Source: CAYPNF01 sp964411985 (GTDB lineage: Bacteria > Verrucomicrobiota > Verrucomicrobiia > Limisphaerales > J093). Taken from it: a stretch of DNA of 37,118 nt. Location of the stretch: positions 1-37,118 of the forward strand of contig CAYPNF010000072.1 in the NCBI GenBank assembly GCA_964411985.1. Reading direction: 5' to 3'. Shown here one piece after another: positions 22,703 through 31,349 of this stretch (the first letter of the stretch is position 1; each line of letters starts with the position of its first letter). The notes beneath the pieces are model-generated. The model searched no databases and was not told the DNA's origin. It saw only the letters and a program-made list of their open reading frames with translations. The position numbers and the translations under genes were made by a program.

Positions 22703-23716
22703 TTATGAAGTGACCCTTGCCTTCCCTTCCATGTGGCTCTGGAGCAAGGCGATATCCGCATCCACCATCAATCGCACGAGGTCCTGGAACTTGGTCTTGG
22801 GCTCCCATCCCAGTTTCTGCTTCGCCTTGGAGGGATCGCCGATGAGCAGATCCACCTCGGAAGGGCGGTGATAGCGAGCGTCGTTTTCCACGTACTTCGT
22901 CCAATCGAGCCCCACATGACCGAAGGCGGCATCCAGAAACTCGCGGATGGAGTGGGTTTCCCCGGTGGCAATGACATAATCGTCCGGCTGCGGTTGCTGG
23001 AGCATGAGCCACATGGCTTCGACGTACTCCTTGGCAAAACCCCAATCACGCTTGGCCTCCAAATTCCCGAGGTAAAGCTTCTGTTGCAGGCCGGCTTTGA
23101 TATGGGCCACCGCGCGAGTGATCTTACGGGTGACAAACGTCTCCCCACGCCGAGGTGATTCGTGGTTGAAGAGGATTCCGTTGCTCGCGTGCAAACCATA
23201 GGCTTCTCGGTAATTGACCGTAATCCAATAAGCGTAGACTTTAGCGCACGCGTAGGGACTGCGCGGGTAGAACGGAGTCAACTCGGTCTGGGGTACCTCG
23301 CGCACCATCCCGTACATCTCGCTGGAAGACGCCTGGTAAAAGCGCGGCTGGATACCGGTCTCACGAATGGCCTCGAGCAAGCGCACTACACCCGTGGCAG
23401 TGATATCCGTCGTGTACTCGGGACTGTCGAAGCTGACCCGGACATGGCTTTGTGCCGCCAGGTTATAGACCTCATCCGGCTGGATCTTCCCGATCAAACG
23501 AGCCAGGGCACTCGCGTCGCTCAGGTCGCCGTAATGCAAAACCAAGGGAGTTTTCCGCAGATGCGGATCGGAATAGATCGTATCCAGCCGTCCCGTGTTG
23601 AACGTACTAGCCCGACGGATGATGCCGTGCACTTCGTACCCCTTGGTGAGCAAGAGCTCTGCAAGGTACGAACCATCCTGTCCCGTAATTCCCGTAATAA
23701 GTGCTTTCTTTGCCAT
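22703..23716 (-). CDS. gmd: GDP-mannose 4,6-dehydratase
   Basis: From ATG 23716 (GGAG six bases upstream) this is 337 residues, normal for Gmd. It has the NADP-binding motif GITGQDGSYLAE (G9, G12, G15), IRRASTFNTGRLDTIY, LAAQSHVRVSFDSPEYT, catalytic S131/S132-E133 with Y155 and K159 (SPYACAKVYAY), and NHESPRRGETFVTRKI. It makes GDP-4-keto-6-deoxy-D-mannose, precursor of GDP-fucose, GDP-rhamnose or GDP-perosamine. No GDP-fucose synthase (fcl), reductase or aminotransferase is present in the window, so the end product is unknown. It heads the gmd-gmd2-SYLF run. Upstream lies a 470-bp non-coding stretch with the 120-bp hairpin duplication. Confidence 0.95.
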   Translation of the reverse strand: MAKKALITGITGQDGSYLAELLLTKGYEVHGIIRRASTFNTGRLDTIYSDPHLRKTPLVLHYGDLSDASALARLIGKIQPDEVYNLAAQSHVRVSFDSPEYTTDITATGVVRLLEAIRETGIQPRFYQASSSEMYGMVREVPQTELTPFYPRSPYACAKVYAYWITVNYREAYGLHASNGILFNHESPRRGETFVTRKITRAVAHIKAGLQQKLYLGNLEAKRDWGFAKEYVEAMWLMLQQPQPDDYVIATGETHSIREFLDAAFGHVGLDWTKYVENDARYHRPSEVDLLIGDPSKAKQKLGWEPKTKFQDLVRLMVDADIALLQSHMEGKARVTS

Positions 23717-23890
23717 AGTCATCTCCACACACCACCCGCGCATTCCTGTCTCGACGCCAGGTTCTCGGTCATAGCTAACGTACCTACCAGGGCCCACCCC
23801 AACAGGCTACCGTGATCGTTTTCCCGCTGCGCAGGATGATCTAATCCGACCTTGTTGGCAAGTCGAGAAGCCGCCAGCGGCCAACTGGGT
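23717..23890. other. Upstream part of the divergent gmd / Ig-protein intergenic region
   Basis: No gene is seen. The gmd promoter must be here or in the repeat block. A GGGTG-CGC-CACCC hairpin at 23887-23899 and a GCCGC-CA-GCGGC palindrome near 23872 look like decayed relatives of the hairpins in the adjoining 120-bp repeat. Confidence 0.4.
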
Positions 23891-24125
23891 GCGCCACCCG
23901 TACCGCAGGTTGCCCAACCTGCTGTTTCGCGGGTTGCCTAACCCGCCTCATGCACAAAGGCGAAAGGCCAGCCGACTCGGCAGTCGGCGAAACGGCAGAT
24001 AGGGCTATCTGCGCCACCTGTACCGCAGGTTGCCCAACCTGCTGGGTCGCGGGTTGCCTAACCCGCCTCGTGCACAAAGGCGAAAGGCCAGCCGACACGG
24101 CAGACAAGGCTGTCTGCGGCACCGT
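23891..24125. repeat. 120-bp tandem duplication made of 18-nt hairpins
   Basis: Copies start at 23891 and 24011 (exact 120-bp period; the second is shortened at its end). Each hairpin is 7-4-7: 23905-23922 (GCAGGTT/AACCTGC, loop GCCC), 23929-23946 (GCGGGTT/AACCCGC, loop GCCT), 23971-23988 (GCCGACT/AGTCGGC, loop CGGC), 23995-24012 (GCAGATA/TATCTGC, loop GGGC), 24025-24042, 24049-24066, and 24100-24117 (GCAGACA/TGTCTGC, loop AGGC). Read in the right orientation every loop is NGGC. In copy 1 two minus-oriented hairpins six bases apart face two plus-oriented hairpins also six bases apart, with the spacer reading GAAACA or GAAACG. Stem sequences differ but pairing is complete in all seven. Confidence 0.85.
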
Positions 24126-24133
24126 GATCCTCC

Positions 24134-24162
24134 TTGAAACTGGCCCGAAAAATGCTTATTTT
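24134..24162 (+). promoter_or_regulatory. Candidate sigma-70 promoter of the Ig-repeat protein gene
   Basis: TTGAAA at 24134-24139 and TATTTT at 24157-24162 are separated by exactly 17 bp. They lie just downstream of the hairpin array and 27 bp before the start codon, with a clear ribosome site AGGAG (24178-24182) six bases before ATG 24189. Spacing and sequence are good but not perfect matches to the consensus. Confidence 0.45.
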
Positions 24163-24188
24163 CACCCATCTTATCACAGGAGCACGCA

Positions 24189-27100
24189 ATGAAACAATCA
24201 GCTGTCGTTTCGTCTGTCTGTTTAGTTTGCACCCTTCTTCTCCATCTCTTTGCCCCGAATGCCTTAGGGGGAGGCACGATCAACTTCAACAACCGGGTAC
24301 TTATAGCAGGCGTCGACGCCCCCGTGTTCGAAGCCGATGGGGTTACCCGGCTATCGGGCGATAACTACAGGGCCAAGCTCTATGCGGGGGTTGATCCTGC
24401 CAATCTTGAGCCAGGCTGGCTCACAAGCCTGTTTCGCACTGGCACTGGCGCTGGCTATATCCTGTCGCCCGATACCATCTACTTCCCCAACATCATAGGT
24501 GGAGCCAAGTGCTATGTTCAGATGCGCGTATGGGATGTCAACATGGGGTCAAGTTACGAGGCGGCGAGTGCGGCGAAAGGCAGCGTTGGGTCCTCCAAAA
24601 TCATCCAGGTCATCGCTGGCAACCCGGACGGGACTCCTCCAACCGTGCCAGCCGACCTGGTGGGCCTGGAGAGTTTTCACGTGTCCGCAGGACCATTTGA
24701 GGTCCAAGTCTCACCCTCGGAGCATTTCGCTTTTGCAGGACAGACGGTCAAGTTGGAGGGAAGGCTCTCCGGGATCGCTGCTCCCACCTATCAATGGCAA
24801 CACGAAGGAATCGACCTGCCAGGCGCAACCGGGCTCACCCTCGACCTCCCTCAGGTCACGGCTGCACAGGCTGGCACCTATACTCTAATCGCAAGAGTGG
24901 GAGAGGCAGCCACTTCTGCAGCCTCGGCCCAAGTACGCGTCTTCTCCCTGCCAACACAGACATCGGTGTGGTTTCAGAATCGGTTGCCCCAATTCGGCAT
25001 CGATGCACCGGTCCTGACCACCGATGGATCATCCAGGTTGGCAGGGCAAGGTTTTGTGGCTCAGCTCTATGTTGGTTCAACCCGGTCCCAGCTTCTTCCC
25101 CAGGGCAAGCCAGCACCCTTCGGCACAGGCGAAAACGCCGGATACTGGATCGAGTCCGATGAATTCTGGCGGACACTCCCAGACCAGGCACCCGGTTCCA
25201 CTGTCTATGTTCAAGTCCGCGTCTGGGAGACGGCTGCGGGGACCAGCTACGAGTCCGCCGGCGCGAACGGAGGAATGGTCGGAGCCTCGGGAATACTGAC
25301 TGTGACCTTGGGCGGGCCGGGAACCTCCAATCCGTATCCGACCCTGCTGAGCCAGCTTTCCAGTTTCCGGATCGACAAGCTGCCTAAGATCCTGTCCCAA
25401 CCGCCATCGTTCGTGCATGCGCGAGTCGGCACTGACCTGGACTTAACCGTGGCCATATCGCCCAGTCTCACGCCAGTGACCTGCCAGTGGTATCGAGACG
25501 GAGAAGCTGTCCCCTACTTGGTGAATCTCAGGCTCGTCCTAGCCAACATTCGTTTCGACCAAGCGGGCGTATACACCCTGGAAGTCAGCAACGGTGGTGG
25601 GACCGTGAAATCGGATGGGTTCAGAGTTATCGTAGACCAGTTCGCAGCCAGCATGGGATTGATCTCGTTTACGAATTGGAAGACCACCGCTGGGGTGGAC
25701 GCTCTGATCACGAACGCCAAAGGGAGTCTCGTGAGAGGCCCGGGCTACCGGGCCCAACTGTACGTCAGCAATCTGGTGAACTCTTCCTTACTTGCGGTTG
25801 GGGATCCCCTAGAGTTCGATCCGGAGCAACCGGGCGCTTTTGGATCCATGAAGGAGAGCATCGTAGGCATCCCCTGGGTGGCGCCGGGTCAGAAAGCCTT
25901 GGTGCAAGTAAGAGCCTGGGATAGTCCCCAAGGGGAATCGTATGATGTCGCCGCAACGAACAACTTGCAGCATGGCAGCTCTGAGGTATTCGAAGTTGAG
26001 GTCGGCGGCTTCGCCCAACCTCCCATCCCCCCAGCTGAACTGACGGGTTTGAAGCCGTTCGCGCTCGTCCAGGAGAACCGGCTGAAGGTCATCACTCCCG
26101 AAGTTCACGCGGCTGCAGGTTCCGAGGCGATCCTCCTCGTGGAAGCCCAAGGTCCCAAGGTGCTGGGCTGTACCTGGTACTTTGGCGACCAAGTGCTGAA
26201 GAGCACACCGAGTCCGAAGCTGATTCTGACGCAACTGCGCGTGGATCAGTCCGGCACTTACCGGGTGGCAGTCACCAACGAACTCGGGACTCAGCTTTCC
26301 GGTCCGATTCAGCTGCTCGTCACCGAGTTGACCAGTGGGGGCACGGTGGTTTTTGCGAATTACTTGTCGTTTGTGGGTTTAGACGCACCTGTGTATGACA
26401 TCGATGGGGGAACCCGGCTGTTTGGCGCCAACTACCTGGCACAGCTCTACTCCGGGACCTCGGAAAGCACTCTGGCGCCGGTGGAGGACGTAGCGTGGTT
26501 TAGCTCGGTGCACGGAGGCGGATACTGGACCTCGGCCAATCGCGTCCGCAGCCTCCCCAACGTGGCTCCAGGTGCCACGGCCTATCTCCAGATTCGTGTC
26601 TGGGATTCAGCGGTGGCTCCCACGTACGACGAAACGATCGCGCTGAACGGCAAAGCGGGCAGCTCCCTCTTGTTCACTACAGTTACCGGCGGGGCGGGGA
26701 GCCCTCCCGGGGTGCCCACCGAACTCCTCAATCTGAAGAGCTTCCGCCTCGAACAAGGTGCCGTTTTCACGCAAGAGCCTGACGACGCGGACCTGTTCCC
26801 CGGGCAGGAACTGGTGCTGACCGCCCAAGTGACCAGCGCGAGTCCCGTATCATTCCAGTGGACTCACAACGGCACCGCGATCGAGGGTGGTACCAACGCC
26901 ACCCTCACCCTTCCTGCCATCACCCCTGAAGCCGCAGGAGACTACCAGGTGGTGGCCAGCAATGGGGTGCGACCCATCGCCAGCCAAATCGCTAAGGTGC
27001 GCGTGGCGCCTTCCGTGCCCGTAGAAGGCAGCGTCGTCTTCAAGAACCGAGTACCCGAGGCCGGGTTGGATGCCCCCGTGTTCCTCGGAATGGGCACATA

Positions 27101-29207
27101 CCGAGTTCAGGGGGATGAAGACAAGAGAGAAGATTACGTGGCCCAGCTTTACGCAGGAACCGATCCACTCGCGCTCAAGGCAATAGGTGACCCGGCACCT
27201 TTTGGGATAGGGGACGATGCGGGCTATTGGCTCCCCGGCGACCAGTTCTGGCGAAGCATCCCCGGGATGGCGCCAGGGACCAAGGCGCTGGTCCAAATTC
27301 GGGTCTGGGATCGCAAGATCGCGGCCAGCTTCGAAACGGCGGAGGCTTCCATCTCCAAGATCGGCAATTCAGACCTCATGGAGGTGGAGTTGGGTGGGCC
27401 CGGAGCCGCATCGCCATTCCCGGTGGTGATGACAAACCTAACCAGCTTCCACGTCGGGATTCTGCCGGTGATTACTCAGCAACCACAGGGGGGAAGATAC
27501 CAAGTCGGTCAGACAGCCGTCCTGCAGGTGAAGGCCCAGGGTTCTGCAAACCTCCGTTATGGCTGGTACAAGGATGGGAAGCACCTCATCACCACTTCGA
27601 GCGACAGTCTCACCTTGACGCTCAGTTCCACAAATCAGGCCGGTCATTATTCGGTGAGGGTCATAGGCCCGGATGGGGAGCGAATCAGCGGGATTGCGGC
27701 GCTTGAGGTCGTGGCGGATGGCCAGGGCGGCACCATTCTGTTCGCGAACAACCTTCCTGAGCAAGGCATCGTTGCCCCCATTTTCGGTCAGGATGGCGTC
27801 ACGCCTCTTGAGGGCACCAACTACCTAGCCCAACTGATGGTCGGCTTAACTCAGGGGTCCATGGTCCCTGTCGGACAACCGGTTTCCTTCGGAGTGGGAA
27901 CCAATGCCGGGTTCCTGGACTGGCAAGGTGTCAGTCCCACCGTGACCCTCAGCAACATCGCCCCAGATATCATGGTCTACGTGGCCATGGTCGCATGGCA
28001 CCGCGCTTACGGTGAGACTCCGTCTGAGGCCGCCATGGTCGGGGGAATGGTCGGAAATTCCTCAACCCTGACTCTCAGGACAGGAGGTCTCGGCAGTCCC
28101 CCCTCTGAGCCGACTCCGCTCAAGGGTCTCCAGAGCTTCAGACTGAAAATGAAGCCGTATCTACTCGGCTACACCGGGGATATCCTCGTCCTAGAAGGCG
28201 AGCCTGTCACCTTGGAGGTCTTCCCGGCAGAGGGACTCACTGGATTCATCCAATGGTTCGTCGCTCCCACCGCCACGGGGCCTTGGACCCAAATCGACTC
28301 CGCCAATACCTGGTCGCTCTCACTTGGCACGCTGACCGCCGGCAGCAGCGCCGCTTACCTGTTCACTCTCAGCACCGCCGATGGCATGGCAAGCACGCCC
28401 CCCATGCAAGTCTACGTGGGAGCGAACATCCGAGCAAACGAGGAGGGATGGAAGAATCTCAAGCTACCCATCTCGACGGAGGGCGGGCCTGTCTATTCGG
28501 TGGAGCGCTCGACTAACTTGCTGGCTTGGTCCCCCATCGTCACGCTCACCAACGAGACCGGCACGATCGACCTCACCGATCCTGGCGCTTCCAACTATCC
28601 CGCAGCCTTCTATCGGGTGAGGAGTGAAGCCTCTGGCAACCTTGTTTCCAGTAAAACGGTTGGATTTGTCACTTGGGACATTCCCTATGGATACTCGATG
28701 CGGGCGATGCCGCTGCTCAACGGCCGGAACACCGTCGGGGAACTCCTCAACGCCCTTCCCCCTGACGTCATGGCCTACAAGTATCATCCGGGAACCGGCT
28801 TTTCGATCATCATGCGCCTGGGAGGCGAATGGGGCGATCCCAATGAGACCCTTCTGCCTGGCGAAGGATTGATCGTTCGCAGCGGTTCGCCCAACACCTA
28901 CCGTCTCTGCCTCGTCGGCGAAGTCCCTGAAGGAGAAAGAACCCGCCAACTCCCTACGGGATGGTCCATCCAAAGCGCGTTGTTCCCGCAGGCAGGGCGG
29001 GTGGATACTGACCTAGGAATGCCGTTGTTGAAGGGAAACAACATCGACTTGCTGGACACCTACAACTACGAGTACCGCCCCTATGTTTACGAAGGGGATG
29101 GCAAATGGGATTCCCACGGCATCCCGCAGGTTCCGATCGGTGAAGCATTCTGGCTCTGGCGGACCTCAGCCGGGGTCTGGACCAACGCCTACAATCCGAC
29201 ACCCTAA
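24189..29207 (+). CDS. Giant secreted Ig-repeat surface protein with six copies of a second module
   Basis: A 1672-residue protein with a signal peptide (about 1-27, LFAPNALGG). Six copies of a 125-145 residue module start near residues 28, 258, 489, 716, 946 and 1179. Its pattern is V/I-x-F-x-N, GxDAPV, YxAQLY, GYW, APGxxxxVQVRVWD, SYExA, GxSxxxxVxxGG. Each is followed by an Ig-like domain (about 176-252, 398-484, 633-712, 858-941, 1091-1176 and a divergent 1321-1412) with the QW...G...AGxYxxxxxN signature. After this come a short VERSTNLLAWSP...FYRV element (1435-1481) and a 185-residue terminal domain in two similar halves (GYSMRA...LLNG..., GWSIQS...) ending in GEAFWLWRT. Probably a cell-surface adhesin or matrix protein. 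No PEP-CTERM, Por or sortase signal is evident. Confidence 0.83.
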   Translation: MKQSAVVSSVCLVCTLLLHLFAPNALGGGTINFNNRVLIAGVDAPVFEADGVTRLSGDNYRAKLYAGVDPANLEPGWLTSLFRTGTGAGYILSPDTIYFPNIIGGAKCYVQMRVWDVNMGSSYEAASAAKGSVGSSKIIQVIAGNPDGTPPTVPADLVGLESFHVSAGPFEVQVSPSEHFAFAGQTVKLEGRLSGIAAPTYQWQHEGIDLPGATGLTLDLPQVTAAQAGTYTLIARVGEAATSAASAQVRVFSLPTQTSVWFQNRLPQFGIDAPVLTTDGSSRLAGQGFVAQLYVGSTRSQLLPQGKPAPFGTGENAGYWIESDEFWRTLPDQAPGSTVYVQVRVWETAAGTSYESAGANGGMVGASGILTVTLGGPGTSNPYPTLLSQLSSFRIDKLPKILSQPPSFVHARVGTDLDLTVAISPSLTPVTCQWYRDGEAVPYLVNLRLVLANIRFDQAGVYTLEVSNGGGTVKSDGFRVIVDQFAASMGLISFTNWKTTAGVDALITNAKGSLVRGPGYRAQLYVSNLVNSSLLAVGDPLEFDPEQPGAFGSMKESIVGIPWVAPGQKALVQVRAWDSPQGESYDVAATNNLQHGSSEVFEVEVGGFAQPPIPPAELTGLKPFALVQENRLKVITPEVHAAAGSEAILLVEAQGPKVLGCTWYFGDQVLKSTPSPKLILTQLRVDQSGTYRVAVTNELGTQLSGPIQLLVTELTSGGTVVFANYLSFVGLDAPVYDIDGGTRLFGANYLAQLYSGTSESTLAPVEDVAWFSSVHGGGYWTSANRVRSLPNVAPGATAYLQIRVWDSAVAPTYDETIALNGKAGSSLLFTTVTGGAGSPPGVPTELLNLKSFRLEQGAVFTQEPDDADLFPGQELVLTAQVTSASPVSFQWTHNGTAIEGGTNATLTLPAITPEAAGDYQVVASNGVRPIASQIAKVRVAPSVPVEGSVVFKNRVPEAGLDAPVFLGMGTYRVQGDEDKREDYVAQLYAGTDPLALKAIGDPAPFGIGDDAGYWLPGDQFWRSIPGMAPGTKALVQIRVWDRKIAASFETAEASISKIGNSDLMEVELGGPGAASPFPVVMTNLTSFHVGILPVITQQPQGGRYQVGQTAVLQVKAQGSANLRYGWYKDGKHLITTSSDSLTLTLSSTNQAGHYSVRVIGPDGERISGIAALEVVADGQGGTILFANNLPEQGIVAPIFGQDGVTPLEGTNYLAQLMVGLTQGSMVPVGQPVSFGVGTNAGFLDWQGVSPTVTLSNIAPDIMVYVAMVAWHRAYGETPSEAAMVGGMVGNSSTLTLRTGGLGSPPSEPTPLKGLQSFRLKMKPYLLGYTGDILVLEGEPVTLEVFPAEGLTGFIQWFVAPTATGPWTQIDSANTWSLSLGTLTAGSSAAYLFTLSTADGMASTPPMQVYVGANIRANEEGWKNLKLPISTEGGPVYSVERSTNLLAWSPIVTLTNETGTIDLTDPGASNYPAAFYRVRSEASGNLVSSKTVGFVTWDIPYGYSMRAMPLLNGRNTVGELLNALPPDVMAYKYHPGTGFSIIMRLGGEWGDPNETLLPGEGLIVRSGSPNTYRLCLVGEVPEGERTRQLPTGWSIQSALFPQAGRVDTDLGMPLLKGNNIDLLDTYNYEYRPYVYEGDGKWDSHGIPQVPIGEAFWLWRTSAGVWTNAYNPTP

Positions 29208-29302
29208 CTCTTGCGGTAGGGCCGGGCTCTCCGCAGTCCGCCGTTCGTGATTTCGCTGCATCCGGCGTTGCACATCCGCCCCGCGGCTGATTTCATGGAG
29301 CG

Positions 29303-30082
29303 ATGAAGATGCCGAATCGTGCCAAACCGATCCAACTAAGTCGGCTGGTTACTTACTGTGACCAACTCCTGCAGGTCAGCGATCTGCAAGATTACAGTGG
29401 AGCCGTCAACGGACTCCAGGTCGCTAATCGGGGTCAGGTCTCCAGAATCGGCGCCGCGGTGGATGCCAGCCCCAGGGTCTTGGCGATGGCGGTCGAAGCG
29501 AAGTGCGATCTCCTGGTAGTACATCATGGTCTTTTCTGGGGAGGAAGCCACCCTTGGACGGGGAAAAGGTACGAACTTCTGAGGCTCTTACTCGACCACG
29601 ATCTTGCGGTCTACAGTTCCCACCTACCCCTGGATATCCATCCCCGTTTCGGCAACAACCGGCTCTTCTGCCAAGCACTGGGGTGGAAGACGACACAGCC
29701 TTTCTTCATGAGCCATGGACGGAATCTCGGCCTTCGCGTAAAGACCTCGATCGGCCGCGAGGAGCTTAAGGCCAAAGTGACCCAAGCGCTCGGGAATCCC
29801 CCTCTGGTGCTGTCTGGCGGGCCGACCACCTGCCGATCGATTGGTATCGTCACCGGAGGTGCGGGGGGAGAACTAAAACTGGCCGCCTCCGAAGGGATCG
29901 ACACGTTGATCACCGGGGAAGGACCTCATTGGACCTTCGCCCTGGCCCAGGAGTTGGGCGTCAACGTCCTCTACGGAGGTCATTACGCCACCGAGACTTT
30001 CGGAGTCAAGGCACTCGCTTCGCACCTAAGCCGTCGGTGCGGAGTCCCCTGGGTCTTTCTTGATGATCCTTCAGGCTTGTAG
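29303..30082 (+). CDS. NIF3-family dinuclear metal protein (YbgI/GTP cyclohydrolase 1 type 2 homologue)
   Basis: A 259-residue protein of the short NIF3/YbgI form, without the PII-like insertion of the long form. Metal-binding motifs are clear: LLVVHHGLFWGG (about 71-82), VYSSHLPLDIHPRFGNN (about 104-120), and GGHYATETFGVKALASHL near the C-terminus with the conserved H and E. These proteins form hexameric toroids with two metals per subunit. Function is unproven despite the old GTP cyclohydrolase label. GGAG lies two bases before ATG 29303 and eight before ATG 29309, so the second may be the true start. It stands alone, convergent with the Gfo/Idh gene. Confidence 0.9.
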   Translation: MKMPNRAKPIQLSRLVTYCDQLLQVSDLQDYSGAVNGLQVANRGQVSRIGAAVDASPRVLAMAVEAKCDLLVVHHGLFWGGSHPWTGKRYELLRLLLDHDLAVYSSHLPLDIHPRFGNNRLFCQALGWKTTQPFFMSHGRNLGLRVKTSIGREELKAKVTQALGNPPLVLSGGPTTCRSIGIVTGGAGGELKLAASEGIDTLITGEGPHWTFALAQELGVNVLYGGHYATETFGVKALASHLSRRCGVPWVFLDDPSGL

Positions 30083-30111
30083 TCTCCCAAAGATCTGGAT
30101 GGCTGAGAGAA

Positions 30112-31311
30112 TCAGGCCCCTTGGACGATGGGCCAAGGGAAGGACGTCTCGCACTTTACACGGCGGCCGGTGCTCTGAGACTCGTGGCAGGCGTTCATCA
30201 CCTCCAGCACGTGGAGGCCATGCTCAGGGGTGATCAGGCTCGGTTGGCTCTTGAGGAGGCAGTCGCATACGTAGGCCGCCCCGCCCACCCACTCATACTG
30301 CCATCGGTCGGTGCAGTGGGTCTCCAATTCGTTCAACTCCACCGTGGCCACATCCACCCCGGCTGAGGACCAGTCCCAGCCTTGGAGATGCATGACCCCT
30401 CTGGTGCCCATGACATCGACGGTGTAGAGTTTACCTCGCTGCTGCGGGAGGTGCTCATGTTCGAAGTAGCCGAAACCTGTGCCCACGGTGGAAAGCACGC
30501 CCCCGGCGTGCCTCATAATCAACATGGTATTCTCGTCCGATTCGACCTTCACCACCCCCAGGTCATCCACCTTGCGGGTTTCATAAACCTTGTCTGTCAT
30601 ACCTACGACCTCTTTCACCGGGCCCAAGAGACCAGTCAGCGTGGTGACATTGTAAACGCCAAGATCATAGAGGCTGCCACCGCCCTGTTGATAGAACCAG
30701 GCGGACCAGGTAGGGCCGCCGTGCCCGTAGGTCCCACGCGCGGCGGTCACTTTACCGATCTTGCCACTGGCGATGGTCCGAGCCATATAGGCAAATTGCG
30801 GGCTGGTCACGCAGTTGGGTGCAGCCCAAAAGCCCACACCTTTCTTCTGGGCGAGCGAGATGAGTTCCTTGCCCTTGGAAACTTCGAGCGCCATGGGCTT
30901 CTCGCTCCAGACGTGCTTGCCAGCCTCCAAAGCCCGCTTGTTCACAGGGTAATGGGAGGGCATGGAGGTGGTGTTGATGAGAAAGTCGAACTCAACGCCG
31001 GCAAGCATGGCTTCGATGTTGGGGTAAACATTCGGAACGTGGAACTGCTCGGCGCGCTTCTTGGCTCGGTCGATAATCAGATCGCACACGCTGACAACCT
31101 CGATGTTCGGGTGTTTCGTCATCACCGGGAGGTAGGCGCCAGAGACGCTGCCGCAGCCGATGTGGCCCACCCGAATCTTGCCTTGTTTGATGCGGGGAAG
31201 TTCGGCCGAGGCAGCGTTGGGAATCAGGAGCGGGGAAGCCGCGAGAGCGGTACCCGCCAGAGCGGACTGCTTGAGAAAGTCGCGGCGGGTGCTTTCAGAG
31301 GATGGATTCAT
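30112..31311 (-). CDS. Tat-exported Gfo/Idh/MocA-family oxidoreductase
   Basis: From ATG 31311 this is 399 residues. The N-terminus has a twin-arginine signal (TRRDFLKQSALAGTALAASPLL, R9-R10). The NAD(P)-binding start is IRVGHIGCGSVSGAYL (about 46-61), and the family EKP motif is in VWSEKPMALE. The C-terminal part (YGHGGPTWSAWFYQQGGGSLYDLGVYNVTTLTGLLGPV, TPEHGLHVLEV) matches the second Gfo/Idh protein at 33616 in many positions. These enzymes oxidise or reduce sugars, inositols and related polyols. Tat export implies that the folded protein leaves with its cofactor already bound. It starts 38 bp downstream of the MttB-like gene and ends the rpiR-mttB-like run. Confidence 0.88.
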   Translation of the reverse strand: MNPSSESTRRDFLKQSALAGTALAASPLLIPNAASAELPRIKQGKIRVGHIGCGSVSGAYLPVMTKHPNIEVVSVCDLIIDRAKKRAEQFHVPNVYPNIEAMLAGVEFDFLINTTSMPSHYPVNKRALEAGKHVWSEKPMALEVSKGKELISLAQKKGVGFWAAPNCVTSPQFAYMARTIASGKIGKVTAARGTYGHGGPTWSAWFYQQGGGSLYDLGVYNVTTLTGLLGPVKEVVGMTDKVYETRKVDDLGVVKVESDENTMLIMRHAGGVLSTVGTGFGYFEHEHLPQQRGKLYTVDVMGTRGVMHLQGWDWSSAGVDVATVELNELETHCTDRWQYEWVGGAAYVCDCLLKSQPSLITPEHGLHVLEVMNACHESQSTGRRVKCETSFPWPIVQGA

Positions 31312-31349
31312 AACGAGTCGTCGTTGAGGTTTGGAGTGATCATCTGGGG

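Noticed and set aside
22641..23045. N-terminal extension of the second gmd-like protein by 135 residues
   Set aside because: It would overlap the first gmd gene, shows arginine-rich out-of-frame composition, and a good start with ribosome site exists at 22640.
23891..24125. Rho-independent terminators for gmd or the Ig-protein gene
   Set aside because: The hairpins lie upstream of both divergent genes and lack T-runs; they are repeat elements, not terminators.
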